Assembly (NCBI GenBank): GCA_033856535.1
Contig: JAWVEV010000139.1
Coordinates: forward strand, 1 to 26,464
Length of the DNA: 26,464 nt
Source of the DNA: JAWVEV01 sp033856535
GTDB taxonomy: Bacteria; Actinomycetota; Thermoleophilia; Miltoncostaeales; Miltoncostaeaceae
Direction: 5' to 3'
This document shows positions 16,308 through 24,017 of this stretch, one piece after another. Every line of letters starts with the position of its first letter. Position 1 is the first letter of the stretch. The notes below the pieces were generated by a model. It did not search any database. It worked only from the letters and a program-made list of their open reading frames with translations, and was not told the DNA's origin. Position numbers and translations under genes: made by a program.

Positions 16308-17279
16308 CTACCAGAAGATGCCGTGGTCGAGGGTGTCCTCGACCACGTCGACGTCCCCGCTCCAGATGCCGGCGGAGAGGTACTTCCAGCCTCCGTCGCA
16401 GATGATCCCGACGATCGTGCCGCGGGTCATGCCCTTCGCGATCCGCGCGCAGACGTGGATGACCGCGCCCGAGGAGATGCCGGCGAAGATGCCCTCCTCC
16501 GCGGCGAGCCGGCGGGTCATCACGAGCGCGTCGCGGTTCGAGACCAACAGCTTCCGGTCGAGCCGGGAGACGTCGAGGATCGGCGGCACGAAGCCGTCCT
16601 CGAGGCTGCGCAGCCCGCTGACCGGGTCGCCCTGGAGCGGCTCGCAGCCGACGATCGAGATGTCCCGGCGGTGCTCCTTCAGCCGCCGGGCGGACCCCAT
16701 CAGGGTGCCGCCGGTGCCGAGGCCGGCCACGAAGACGTCGATCTCGGGGCAGTCGCGGACGATCTCCTCCGCGGTGCCCTCGTAGTGGGCGCGCGGGTTG
16801 GCCGGGTTGCCGTACTGGAAGGGCATGAAGACGCCCTTCTCGGCCGACATCTTGCGCGCCACCTCGACCGCCCCGTTGGAGCCGAACTCGCCGTCGGTTT
16901 CCACGATCTCGGCCCCGTAGAGCGTGAGCAGCTGCTTGCGCTCGGCGGTCACGTTCTCGGGCATCACGGCGATCAGCCGGTAGCCCTTGATGCGGCAGAT
17001 CATGGCCATCGAGATGCCGGTGTTGCCCGAGGTGGGCTCCATGATCGTGTCGCCCGGCCGGACCAGCCCGCGGCGCTCCGCGTCCTCGATCAGGGACAGG
17101 GCGGTCCGGTCCTTGATCGACCCGGTCGGGTTGTGGCTCTCCAGCTTGGCGAGGATGCGCACGTCCGGGTTGGGCGAGACGTGGCTCAGCTCGACCAGCG
17201 GCGTGTTGCCGATCGTGCCGAGCAGGTCGGGCGCGACCGCCAGCGGCGGCGGGGCGAGCCCGATGGGGGCGGAGGTCAC
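16308..17279 (-). CDS. cysM: O-phosphoserine sulfhydrylase CysM (PLP)
   Basis: CysM uses PLP to form an aminoacrylate from O-phosphoserine. It then transfers sulfur from CysO thiocarboxylate, giving CysO-cysteine. The product has 323 residues, the same length as the mycobacterial enzyme. Visible are GNTPLVEL (24-31), the PLP lysine Lys56 in NPTGSIKDR, the substrate loop EPTSGNTG, the phosphate-binding GLGTGGTLMG and the C-terminal GDVDVVEDTLDHGIFW that can close over the active site. The neighbouring cysO and mec genes argue for the O-phosphoserine/CysO specificity rather than ordinary CysK. The start GTG 17279 overlaps the cysO stop (GTGA), so translation is coupled. Confidence 0.93.
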   Translation of the reverse strand: MTSAPIGLAPPPLAVAPDLLGTIGNTPLVELSHVSPNPDVRILAKLESHNPTGSIKDRTALSLIEDAERRGLVRPGDTIMEPTSGNTGISMAMICRIKGYRLIAVMPENVTAERKQLLTLYGAEIVETDGEFGSNGAVEVARKMSAEKGVFMPFQYGNPANPRAHYEGTAEEIVRDCPEIDVFVAGLGTGGTLMGSARRLKEHRRDISIVGCEPLQGDPVSGLRSLEDGFVPPILDVSRLDRKLLVSNRDALVMTRRLAAEEGIFAGISSGAVIHVCARIAKGMTRGTIVGIICDGGWKYLSAGIWSGDVDVVEDTLDHGIFW

Positions 17280-17554
17280 CTCCCGCCGCCCGCCATCGCC
17301 GGCAGGATCATCAGCGTGTCGCCGTCCTCGACCTCGGTGTCGAGCCAGGACATCGTCCGCACGTCCTCGTCGTTGAGGTAGACGTTGACGAACCGGTGCA
17401 GCTCGCCCTCCGGCGTCTGGAGCTGGGTGCGCACGGCCGGGTGGAGCTCATAGAGCGCGTCGAGCACCTCGCTGACCGTGCCCCCCGGTACCTCCACCTG
17501 CCGCTCGCCGCCGACCGCCGCGCGGAGCACCGGCGGGATCTTGACGACGCTCAC
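17276..17554 (-). CDS. cysO: Sulfur-carrier protein CysO (MoaD/ThiS-like)
   Basis: CysO carries sulfur as a C-terminal thiocarboxylate to CysM. The product has 92 residues from GTG 17554, overlapping the moeB stop (GTGA). The ubiquitin-like fold is recognisable: VVKIPPVLRAAVGGERQVEV, GGTVSEVLDALYELHPAV, LHRFVNVYLNDEDVR (strongly conserved in CysO) and DGDTLMILPAMAGG. The functional C-terminus should be Gly-Gly, but here the frame continues, ending AMAGGGR. The two extra residues would have to be removed, or the family tolerates them; the adjacent JAMM protease is one possible trimmer. Confidence 0.92.
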   Translation of the reverse strand: MSVVKIPPVLRAAVGGERQVEVPGGTVSEVLDALYELHPAVRTQLQTPEGELHRFVNVYLNDEDVRTMSWLDTEVEDGDTLMILPAMAGGGR

Positions 17555-18744
17555 GAGGCGGCCCCGGCCACCGCCGTCACGTCGTGCGCGCGCCCGGCGC
17601 ACCAGGCGTCGTAGTCGCGGAACTCGAGCTGCGCGTCCGGGCCGCAGGCCGGGCAGTTCGGGTCGCGCCGCACCTTGAGCTCGGTGAAGGTCATCCCCAG
17701 GGCGTCGTAGATCAGGAGCCGGCCGGCGAGGGTGTCGCCGATGCCGAGCAGCACCTTGATGGCCTCGTTGGCCTGGATGTTGCCCATGACGCCGCAGAGG
17801 ACGCCGAGGACGCCGGCCTCGCCGCACGAGGGCGCCATGTCCGGCGGCGGCGGCTCGGGGAAGAGGCAGCGGTAGCAGGGGCCCTCGTAGGGCAGGAAGA
17901 CCGAGGCGTGGCCCTCGAAGCGGAGGATGCTCGCGTGCACCAGCGGGGTGCGCGTCATGAGCGCCGCGTCGTTGAGCAGGTAGCGCGTCGGGAAGTTGTC
18001 CGCGCCGTCGACGATCACGTCGTAGTCGGCGAGCAGGTCCAGGACGTTGTCCTTGTTCACCCGGAACGGGTGGACGTTCACCGTGACGTCGGGGTTCAGC
18101 GCGTTGATCGCCACCTTCGCCGACTCGCCCTTGAGCATCCCCACCCGGTCGGTGGTGTGGATGATCTGGCGCTGCAGGTTGCTCTCGTCGACCACGTCGT
18201 CGTCGACCAGCCCGATCGTGCCCACGCCGGCCGCGGCCAGGTAGTAGGCCGCCGGGGAGCCGAGCCCGCCGGCGCCGATCAGCAGCGCGCGCGAGCCGAG
18301 CAGGTCCAGCTGGCCGGACTCGCCGACCTCGGGGATCGAGATGTGGCGCGCGTAGCGCGAGCGCTGGGGCGCCGAGAGGCGCCGCGGCACGTCGTAGTGC
18401 TGTCCGCTCTGCTTCCAGCGGGTGAACCCGCCGGCCAGGCTGCTGACGTTCTCGTAGCCCATCTCCTGCAGGGCGACCGCCGCCAGCAGCGAGCGGTTGC
18501 CGGAGGCACAGCTGAGGACGAGCTCCCGGTCCGGCGAGGCGACGCCCGCGATGCGGCCCTCGAGGAACCCGCGCGGCACGTGGACGGAGCCCGGGATGTG
18601 GCCCTCGTCCCACTCGTGCTGCTCGCGCACGTCCACGACCAGCGGGGAGTCCCCGCCGTCCGCCCGCGACGCCAGCTCCGCGACCTGGATCTCGGGCACC
18701 TGCTCGCGGGCTGCCGCGAGGAGGTCCTGATAGCTGCGCGCCAT
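17551..18744 (-). CDS. moeB: Rhodanese-MoeB/ThiF fusion, CysO-activating adenylyltransferase/sulfurtransferase
   Basis: The enzyme adenylates the C-terminus of CysO and probably passes it sulfur. The 397 residues have two domains. A rhodanese domain (about 15-115) carries the active loop Cys79-A-S-G-N-R-S. An E1-like ThiF/MoeB domain (about 122-370) has the ATP loop GAGGLGSP (157-164), Asp181 in VDDDVVDESNLQRQ, and zinc cysteines Cys290/293 and Cys364/367. In mycobacterial MoeZ the rhodanese domain is C-terminal, so the order here is reversed. The start is ATG 18744, with GAGGGAGC 5 bases upstream. It is the first gene of the four-gene cysteine operon. It may also serve molybdopterin or thiamine carriers, which are not in this window. 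Confidence 0.92.
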   Translation of the reverse strand: MARSYQDLLAAAREQVPEIQVAELASRADGGDSPLVVDVREQHEWDEGHIPGSVHVPRGFLEGRIAGVASPDRELVLSCASGNRSLLAAVALQEMGYENVSSLAGGFTRWKQSGQHYDVPRRLSAPQRSRYARHISIPEVGESGQLDLLGSRALLIGAGGLGSPAAYYLAAAGVGTIGLVDDDVVDESNLQRQIIHTTDRVGMLKGESAKVAINALNPDVTVNVHPFRVNKDNVLDLLADYDVIVDGADNFPTRYLLNDAALMTRTPLVHASILRFEGHASVFLPYEGPCYRCLFPEPPPPDMAPSCGEAGVLGVLCGVMGNIQANEAIKVLLGIGDTLAGRLLIYDALGMTFTELKVRRDPNCPACGPDAQLEFRDYDAWCAGRAHDVTAVAGAAS

Positions 18745-18791
18745 GTCCAGCTCCCTCGGAAAATTCGCGATTAGGTCGAATCCGGCCCAGG

Positions 18792-18822
18792 ATTCTACCC
18801 TTTTCCTGGTGGCGGCCGTCAG
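18792..18822 (-). promoter_or_regulatory. Promoter of the moeB-cysO-cysM-mec operon
   Basis: On the minus strand TAGAAT (18797-18792) is a good -10 box, with CTGACG (18822-18817) 19 bases upstream as a fair -35. The leader to the ATG would be about 40 bases. Confidence 0.5.
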
Positions 18823-18898
18823 CGTACCCTGACGGTCCGGCTCGAACCGGGCCGGTCAATGCTTTCCGAAAGATAGCAATAGGCCCGAGCCGCCTGCC

Positions 18899-19180
18899 GT
18901 GACCCGTCCCCGCCTCCTCAAGAGCGCCTTCGTGAACGTGGATGCGCGGGCCCGCTGCATCACGCCGGACTGCTGGGGCGACCTGCTCCTGATCCCCACC
19001 GGGGCGATGGACGAGGAGGGCATGCCGACCTTCCAGCCCTTCACCGCGTGCCCCCTGTGCGGGCAGGCCTTCGACCTGGAGCAGGACGTCAGCGACCGAG
19101 ATCTCTTCCTGCGCGTCTCGTGGCTGCGCGCCAACCCGGACGCCGAGCCCGACCCGGCCTGGGAGTCGGCCGGTGGATGA
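18899..19180 (+). CDS. Small protein with a CxxxxC...CxxC zinc-binding pattern
   Basis: The product has 93 residues from GTG 18899. Cysteines at 20, 25, 51 and 54 (C-ITPD-C and CPLC) look like a zinc ribbon, though the first pair is spaced by four rather than two residues. Between them is a strand pair (GDLLLIPTG). The C-terminal part is acidic and hydrophilic. There is no signal peptide or membrane helix. I do not recognise a named family. Its stop lies inside the next gene's start region (8-base overlap), so the two are co-translated. It is divergent from the cysteine operon. Confidence 0.7.
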   Translation: MTRPRLLKSAFVNVDARARCITPDCWGDLLLIPTGAMDEEGMPTFQPFTACPLCGQAFDLEQDVSDRDLFLRVSWLRANPDAEPDPAWESAGG

Positions 19181-19805
19181 CGGCGCGGCCGCCAGCTATC
19201 TCGGCCAGGCGACGCGGGACCGGTTCCGCTGGGTGATCCGGCAGGTCCTCGGCGTGGCCGCCGGCGGCGTGATCGGGGCCGCGGTCTGGCTGGTGGTGGT
19301 CCAGGAGGGGCGCAACCTGGACCTGACCAACCTGGACTTCGTCCGCGCGATGGCGCTGGTCTTCCAGGCCGACGGGGCCGACCGGCGCGCCACCGGCAGC
19401 GCCGGCCTCTACGTCACGCTGGGCGCGGGCGTCCTCCTGGTGCTGATCCAGGCCGCCCTGCTTCCGCTGGTCCCCCGGCTCCGCGGCCGCTCCTGGTGGC
19501 TTCAGGCCGTCCCGCTCGGGATCGTCGGGTTTCTCCTCTGGGGCGTCGTGCTGTCGCCCGCCCGGCCGTCGGGCTTCCTCGGCCTCGACGCCGGCGGGGC
19601 CACGAGCCCGGTGGTCTTCCTCGCCGGCGCCGCGGGCTTCGCGATCGCCGGCTGGCGCTGCTACACGCTCATCTCGGGCGCGGAGTGGTGGGAGGACAAG
19701 GAGCAGGACCTCACGCGCAGCCTCGAGCAGATCGAGGGGCAGCCGCGGTCACTCGAACTCGCCGAACAGGGGCCCGAACAGGGCCGCATAGGCTCCGGGA
19801 GCTAG
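19173..19805 (+). CDS. Membrane protein of unknown function (about four helices)
   Basis: The product has 210 residues from GTG 19173. Membrane helices are seen near 22-46 (VLGVAAGGVIGAAVWLVVV), 78-98 (GLYVTLGAGVLLVLIQAALLPL), 107-127 (LQAVPLGIVGFLLWGVVLSP) and 141-160 (SPVVFLAGAAGFAIAGW). A charged C-terminal tail follows (SGAEWWEDKEQDLTRSLEQIEGQ). The last 19 codons overlap the end of the convergent small gene by 57 bases. They read less naturally than the rest (RSLELAEQGPEQGRIGSGS), so a slightly different real end cannot be excluded. No family is recognised. Confidence 0.72.
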   Translation: MDDGAAASYLGQATRDRFRWVIRQVLGVAAGGVIGAAVWLVVVQEGRNLDLTNLDFVRAMALVFQADGADRRATGSAGLYVTLGAGVLLVLIQAALLPLVPRLRGRSWWLQAVPLGIVGFLLWGVVLSPARPSGFLGLDAGGATSPVVFLAGAAGFAIAGWRCYTLISGAEWWEDKEQDLTRSLEQIEGQPRSLELAEQGPEQGRIGSGS

Positions 19806-19970
19806 CCCGATCCGCTCCGGAGGGCAGGCCGCGGCGAGCTCCTCCAGGGTGAGGAAGGCGTCGTCATCGCGCACCGCCGCGCGGAGCGCCACGGCGTCCG
19901 CGCCCGGCCGCGCCGCATGAGCCATGGCGGCGTGGACGTCGGCGCCGTGGATGGGCCGGCCACCGGGCAT
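19749..19970 (-). CDS. Small hypothetical protein, convergent overlap
   Basis: The frame encodes 73 residues from ATG 19970. TATCCT (minus strand, 19984-19979) lies 8 bases upstream of the ATG, a possible leaderless -10. Third codon positions are strongly G or C, as in real genes here. The sequence (e.g. LEELAAACPPERIGLAPGAYAALFGPLFGEFE) looks like a soluble helical protein. It overlaps the 3' end of the membrane-protein gene by 57 bases. I recognise no family, and a non-coding frame remains possible. Confidence 0.5.
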   Translation of the reverse strand: MPGGRPIHGADVHAAMAHAARPGADAVALRAAVRDDDAFLTLEELAAACPPERIGLAPGAYAALFGPLFGEFE

Positions 19971-19985
19971 CTGCGGCGAGGATAG

Positions 19986-21212
19986 ATGACGGCCGAGGCG
20001 ACCCCGGCCGAGGCGCCCGCCCCCCCGCGCGCCACCACCGCCCCGGACCGCGCCGGGCTGGCGATGCTGGCGACCGGCCACTTCGCCATCGACATGTGCG
20101 TCGGCGCGCTGCCGGCCTTCCTGCCGGCGTTCACCGCGCTCTACGCGCTGTCGGACCTGGCCGCCGCGATGATCCTCGGCGCCTCGCTGCTGGCCTCGTC
20201 GGCGATCCAGCCGCTCTTCGGCCTGCTGGCGGACCGGCGCGCCGCGCCCGCCTTCCTCTGGGGCGGCGTCGCGGTGGCGGCGGTCGGCCTCGCCGCCGCG
20301 GGCCTCGCCGGCGGCTACGCCGGCGTCCTGGCTTGCATCGTGGGCTCGGGCTTCGGCGTCGCCGCCTTCCACCCCGAGGCCGCCCGGGTCGCGAACCGGA
20401 TCTCGGGCGAGCGGACCTCGACCGGCCTGGCCTGGTTCATGGTGGGCGGCAACGCGGGCTTCGCCGCCGGCCCGCTGCTGGCAGCCGTCGCGATCCCGTT
20501 CCTCGACGAGCGCGCCACGCTGGTCTTCCTCGTGCCCGGCCTGGCGGTGGCCGGGGCGCTGTTCGCCCGCCGCGGCCGCCTCGCCGCCGCGGTGGCGCCG
20601 CCCGCGCCGGCCGAGCGCCGCGCGGCCCGGGAGGCCGCCCACGTGCCCGGCGTCGGCCTGCTGCTGGTCGTGACCACGCTGCGCACCTGGCTGCAGTTCG
20701 GCCTGCTCGCGCTGGTCCCGCTGCTCCTGACCGACTCGCGCGGCTACTCGGACGGCGCGGTCGGCGTCGTCGTGTTCGCGTTCGCGGCGGCGGGCGCGGT
20801 CGGGACGGTGGCCGGGGCGGCGATCGCGGAGCGGGTGGGCGGCCGGCGGATGCTCGTCTGGACGCTGCCGCCCGCGGCGCCCGCCGTGGCGGGCTTCCTG
20901 CTCCTGGACGGGACCGCCGCGATCGCGATGCTCGTGCTCGCCGGCGCCATCGGGATGGCGTCGTTCTCCGTGACCGTGGCGATGGCGCAGGAGTACCTGC
21001 CGGGCCGGCTCGCGCTGGCGGCCGGGCTGATGATCGGGTTCGGCGCGATCGGCTCGGCGCCGCCGGGCCTCGCCCTGTTCGGCGCGATCGCCGACCTCAC
21101 GAGCCGCGAGACGGCCATCTGGGGCCTCGCGGCGCTGCCGCTGATCGCCGGCGTCCTCGCGACCGCGCTACCGGCGCCGCGCGCGGTCCGATCCAAGGAG
21201 GCCATCGCCTAG
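19986..21212 (+). CDS. MFS transporter, fosmidomycin-resistance (Fsr) type
   Basis: The product has 408 residues from ATG 19986, with GAGGA 3 bases upstream. It has about 12 membrane helices. The start GHFAIDMCVGALPAFLPAF and the loop FHPEAARVANRISGER match the hallmark motifs of the Fsr subfamily (GHF..D...G..PA..P and FHPEA). These efflux pumps export fosmidomycin and related compounds or metabolites; the actual substrate here is unknown. An Ala/Pro-rich N-terminal tail of about 20 residues precedes the first helix. Its stop codon TAG is formed by the outer bases of the MITE-like element that follows. Confidence 0.85.
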   Translation: MTAEATPAEAPAPPRATTAPDRAGLAMLATGHFAIDMCVGALPAFLPAFTALYALSDLAAAMILGASLLASSAIQPLFGLLADRRAAPAFLWGGVAVAAVGLAAAGLAGGYAGVLACIVGSGFGVAAFHPEAARVANRISGERTSTGLAWFMVGGNAGFAAGPLLAAVAIPFLDERATLVFLVPGLAVAGALFARRGRLAAAVAPPAPAERRAAREAAHVPGVGLLLVVTTLRTWLQFGLLALVPLLLTDSRGYSDGAVGVVVFAFAAAGAVGTVAGAAIAERVGGRRMLVWTLPPAAPAVAGFLLLDGTAAIAMLVLAGAIGMASFSVTVAMAQEYLPGRLALAAGLMIGFGAIGSAPPGLALFGAIADLTSRETAIWGLAALPLIAGVLATALPAPRAVRSKEAIA

Positions 21213-21372
21213 TGCCCTACGCCGGAAGTACGCCGGTATTTCCCGGCTGCATCCCGTCGCGATGCGGCGTCCTCGGGTGCATGGATATTCCCGATATGCA
21301 GGCGCCCTGCGTCCTTGCCTCGCTCGGGATTCGCTCGGCAAATCCTCGCCGGACTCCCGGCGCAGGACACTA
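21210..21372. mobile_element. MITE-like element with terminal inverted repeats and TA (CTAG) target
   Basis: The 163-base segment begins TA-GTGCCCTACGCCGGAAGT (21210-21229) and ends with ACTCCCGGCGCAGGACAC-TA (21353-21372). The ends are inverted copies matching at 15 of 18 bases. CTAG stands at both borders (21209-21212 and 21370-21373), as expected for a TA duplication (IS630/Tc1-mariner type) or a longer CTAG one. The inner arms remain partly complementary (ATTT, ATCCCG and GCAT blocks align), so the whole could fold into a long hairpin. It is visibly lower in GC than its flanks and encodes no plausible protein. Non-autonomous element is inference: no transposase is in the window. Confidence 0.6.
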
Positions 21373-22734
21373 GTGCCGCCCCGCCGCCAACCCCCCCAGG
21401 GCGAGGACCTCTTCGGAGGGATCGTCGCCGACAACCTGGCCGCCGGCCAACCGCTGGCCGCGCGCATGCGCCCGGAGTCGCTCGACGAGGTGGTGGGGCA
21501 GCCGGCGCTGCTCGGCCCGGACGGCTTCCTGCGCGCGGCGATCGCCGGCGACCGGGTGCCGTCGATGGTGCTCTACGGGCCGCCCGGCAGCGGCAAGACC
21601 ACGCTCGCCCGCGTCGTGGCCAAGACGACGCGGGCCGCGTTCGAGGAGCTCTCGGCGGTCTCGGCGACCCTCGCCGACGCCCGCGCGGCGATGGCCCGGG
21701 CCCGCGACCGGCTGGCGACCGGCGGGCGCACGGTGCTCTTCCTCGACGAGATCCACCGCTTCAACAAGGCACAGCAGGACGCGCTGCTGCCGGCCGTCGA
21801 GGACGGGCTGCTGACGCTGATCGGGGCCACCACCGAGAACCCGTACTACGAGGTCAACGCCGCCCTGATCTCGCGGATGCGCGTGATGATCCTGGAGGCG
21901 CTCGGGCCCGAGGCGATCGGCGCGGTGGTGGACCGGGCGCTGGCCAGCCCGCGCGGGCTGGCCGGGCGCGTCGCGCTGGACCCCGAGGCCCGCGCGGCCC
22001 TGGTCACGCGCGCCGGCGGCGACGCCCGCGCGGCGCTCAACCTGCTCGAGGCGGCGACGGCCGGCGCCCCCGAGGGCGCGACGGTCGGGCTGGAGGCGGT
22101 GCAGGCGGCGGCCGGCGGGCGCGCCGTGGTCTACGACCGCGAGGGCGACGCCCACTACGACACGATCTCGGCCTTCATCAAGAGCCTGCGGGGCAGCGAC
22201 CCCGACGCCGCGGTGTACTACCTCGCCGTGATGCTGGCCGGCGGCGAGGACCCCAAGTACATCGCGCGGCGCCTGATCGTCGCGGCGAGCGAGGACGTCG
22301 GCAACGCCGACCCCGAGGCGCTCTCGGTGGCGGTCGCGGCGGCGCGGGCGGTCGAGTTCGTGGGGCTGCCCGAGGCGCGCATCAACCTGGCGCAGGCCAC
22401 GACCTACCTCGCGCTGGCGCCGAAGTCGAACGCCAGCTACCGCGCCATCCGCGCGGCGACGCAGCTGGTCGAGCGCGAGGGCGCCCGCCGGCCGCCGCTC
22501 GCGCTGCGCGACGCCAGCGCCCCGAACGCGCGGAACCTGGGCCACGGCACCGGCTACCGCTACCCGCACGACGCGCCGGACGCGGTGCTGGACGAGTCAC
22601 TGATGCCCGAGGGCCTCGAGGACGTGCGCCTGTTCGAGCCGACGGACCGCGGGCGCGAGGGCGAGCTCGCGGCGCGCCTGCGCGCGTTGCGGGGAGAGGG
22701 CCCGGCCCCCGAGCCCGGCGACGCGCCGTTCTGA
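21373..22734 (+). CDS. rarA: Replication-associated recombination protein A (RarA/MgsA AAA+ ATPase)
   Basis: RarA acts at stalled forks and gaps and interacts with SSB in other bacteria. From GTG 21373 (AGGA 5 bases upstream) it has 453 residues, the usual length. It shows PLAARMRPESLDEVVGQ (typical N-terminus), Walker A GPPGSGKT (69-76), Walker B LFLDEIHRF (about 122-130), sensor 1 IGATTENP, an arginine-finger context ALISRM, and the C-terminal tetramerisation half with ISAFIKSLRGSDPDAAVYYLA and ARRLIVAASEDVGNADP. In-frame GTG/ATG codons further upstream fall inside the MITE-like element and are unlikely. The start codon lies immediately outside that element. Confidence 0.93.
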   Translation: MPPRRQPPQGEDLFGGIVADNLAAGQPLAARMRPESLDEVVGQPALLGPDGFLRAAIAGDRVPSMVLYGPPGSGKTTLARVVAKTTRAAFEELSAVSATLADARAAMARARDRLATGGRTVLFLDEIHRFNKAQQDALLPAVEDGLLTLIGATTENPYYEVNAALISRMRVMILEALGPEAIGAVVDRALASPRGLAGRVALDPEARAALVTRAGGDARAALNLLEAATAGAPEGATVGLEAVQAAAGGRAVVYDREGDAHYDTISAFIKSLRGSDPDAAVYYLAVMLAGGEDPKYIARRLIVAASEDVGNADPEALSVAVAAARAVEFVGLPEARINLAQATTYLALAPKSNASYRAIRAATQLVEREGARRPPLALRDASAPNARNLGHGTGYRYPHDAPDAVLDESLMPEGLEDVRLFEPTDRGREGELAARLRALRGEGPAPEPGDAPF

Positions 22735-22744
22735 GGCCCGCGCG

Positions 22745-23986
22745 GTGAGCCGGTTCGCGCGCAAGGTGCCGCTGGCGCCCCGGAGCGAGGGCGGCCACGG
22801 CGTGGGCTCCCTGGAGCTCTTCTACGACCTGGTGTTCGTGTTCGCGATCACCCAGGTTTCGCACCTGCTGGTGCCGCATCCGAGTTGGACCCTGCTCGGG
22901 CAGGCGGCGCTCTGCCTGGCGGTGGTCTGGTGGTCCTGGAACTACACGACCTGGGTCACCAACGAGCTCGACACCGAGTCGACCGTGGTGCGGCTGATGC
23001 TGATCGGGGTGATGCTCGCCACCTTCGCGATGGCGATCGCGATCCCCGACGCGTTCGGCGAGCGCGGGCTGATGTTCGCCGGCGCCTACGTGGCGATCCA
23101 ATGCGGGCGCCATCTGTTCCTGACCTTCGCCGCCGCGACGGCGGGGTCGCTGGAGCGCGAGCGGGCCGCGCGCATCCTGCTCTGGTTCGCCGCCTCCGGC
23201 GTCTTCTGGGTCGCCGGCGGGATCGCCGAGGGCGACGCCCGGGTCTGGCTGTGGCTGATCGGGCTGGCGATCGACTACTCCGCCCCGCTCGTGCTCTTCC
23301 GCATCCCGGGGATGCGGGTGCTGGGCCACGAGACCTGGCAGGTCGACACCCACCACTTCGCCGAGCGCTTCCAGCTGTTCGTGATCATCGCCCTGGGCGA
23401 GTCGATCGTGATCACCGGCGCCACGAGCTCGGACTCCCCGCTCACCTCGGCCCGGGCCGCGGCCTTCCTCGTCGCCTTCGCCGGCACGGCCGCGCTCTGG
23501 TGGCTCTACTTCGACTACGTCGCGCACATCGCGGAGCGGCGCTTGGAGCTCTCGGACCAGCGCACCAAGCTCGCGCGGGACGGGTACACCTACCTGCACG
23601 TGGTGATGGTGGCGGGCGTGATCGGATCGGCCGTGGGGGACGAGCTGGTGCTCGCCCACCCCTCCGACCGGCTGCCGTTCGAGGAGCTCGCGATGATCGC
23701 CGGCGGCCCGGCCGTCTACCTGGTCGCCCACGTCCTGTTCCGGCTGCGGATGGCCGGCTCGATCAGCACGAAGCGGCTGGCGGGCGCCGCCGGCTGCGTC
23801 GCGGCGGGCTTTGCCGGGCTCGCGGGCCCGGGGCTGCTGGTGGCCGCGCTGGTCCTGGCCGTGCTGGCGGCGGTGATCGCCGCGGAGCTCGCCTCGGGCA
23901 GGCGCCGCGCGGCGCGCGGGGAGCCCTCCCCGATGGAGCGGCTGGAGGGCGACCCGGGAACGGCCGGCGCGGAGGCGGTTCCCTAG
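22745..23986 (+). CDS. ltrA: Low temperature requirement protein A (LtrA) family membrane protein
   Basis: The product has 413 residues from GTG 22745, 10 bases after rarA. The LtrA signatures are clear: VGSLELFYDLVFVFAITQVSHLL at the start, WWSWNYTTWVTN, HFAERFQLFVIIALGESIV in the middle and ALWWLYFDYV. About ten membrane helices follow throughout. The family is named from a Listeria mutant that failed to grow in the cold; its biochemical role is unknown. The gene may be cotranscribed with rarA. Confidence 0.9.
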   Translation: MSRFARKVPLAPRSEGGHGVGSLELFYDLVFVFAITQVSHLLVPHPSWTLLGQAALCLAVVWWSWNYTTWVTNELDTESTVVRLMLIGVMLATFAMAIAIPDAFGERGLMFAGAYVAIQCGRHLFLTFAAATAGSLERERAARILLWFAASGVFWVAGGIAEGDARVWLWLIGLAIDYSAPLVLFRIPGMRVLGHETWQVDTHHFAERFQLFVIIALGESIVITGATSSDSPLTSARAAAFLVAFAGTAALWWLYFDYVAHIAERRLELSDQRTKLARDGYTYLHVVMVAGVIGSAVGDELVLAHPSDRLPFEELAMIAGGPAVYLVAHVLFRLRMAGSISTKRLAGAAGCVAAGFAGLAGPGLLVAALVLAVLAAVIAAELASGRRRAARGEPSPMERLEGDPGTAGAEAVP

Positions 23987-24017
23987 AGTCCGAGGGACCC
24001 GACCGAGGGGTGTGACG

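Noticed and set aside
16308..17279. Labelling the PLP enzyme as cystathionine beta-synthase or CysK
   Set aside because: No CBS pair or heme region, and the operon with cysO and mec plus the length of 323 residues point to the CysM O-phosphoserine enzyme.
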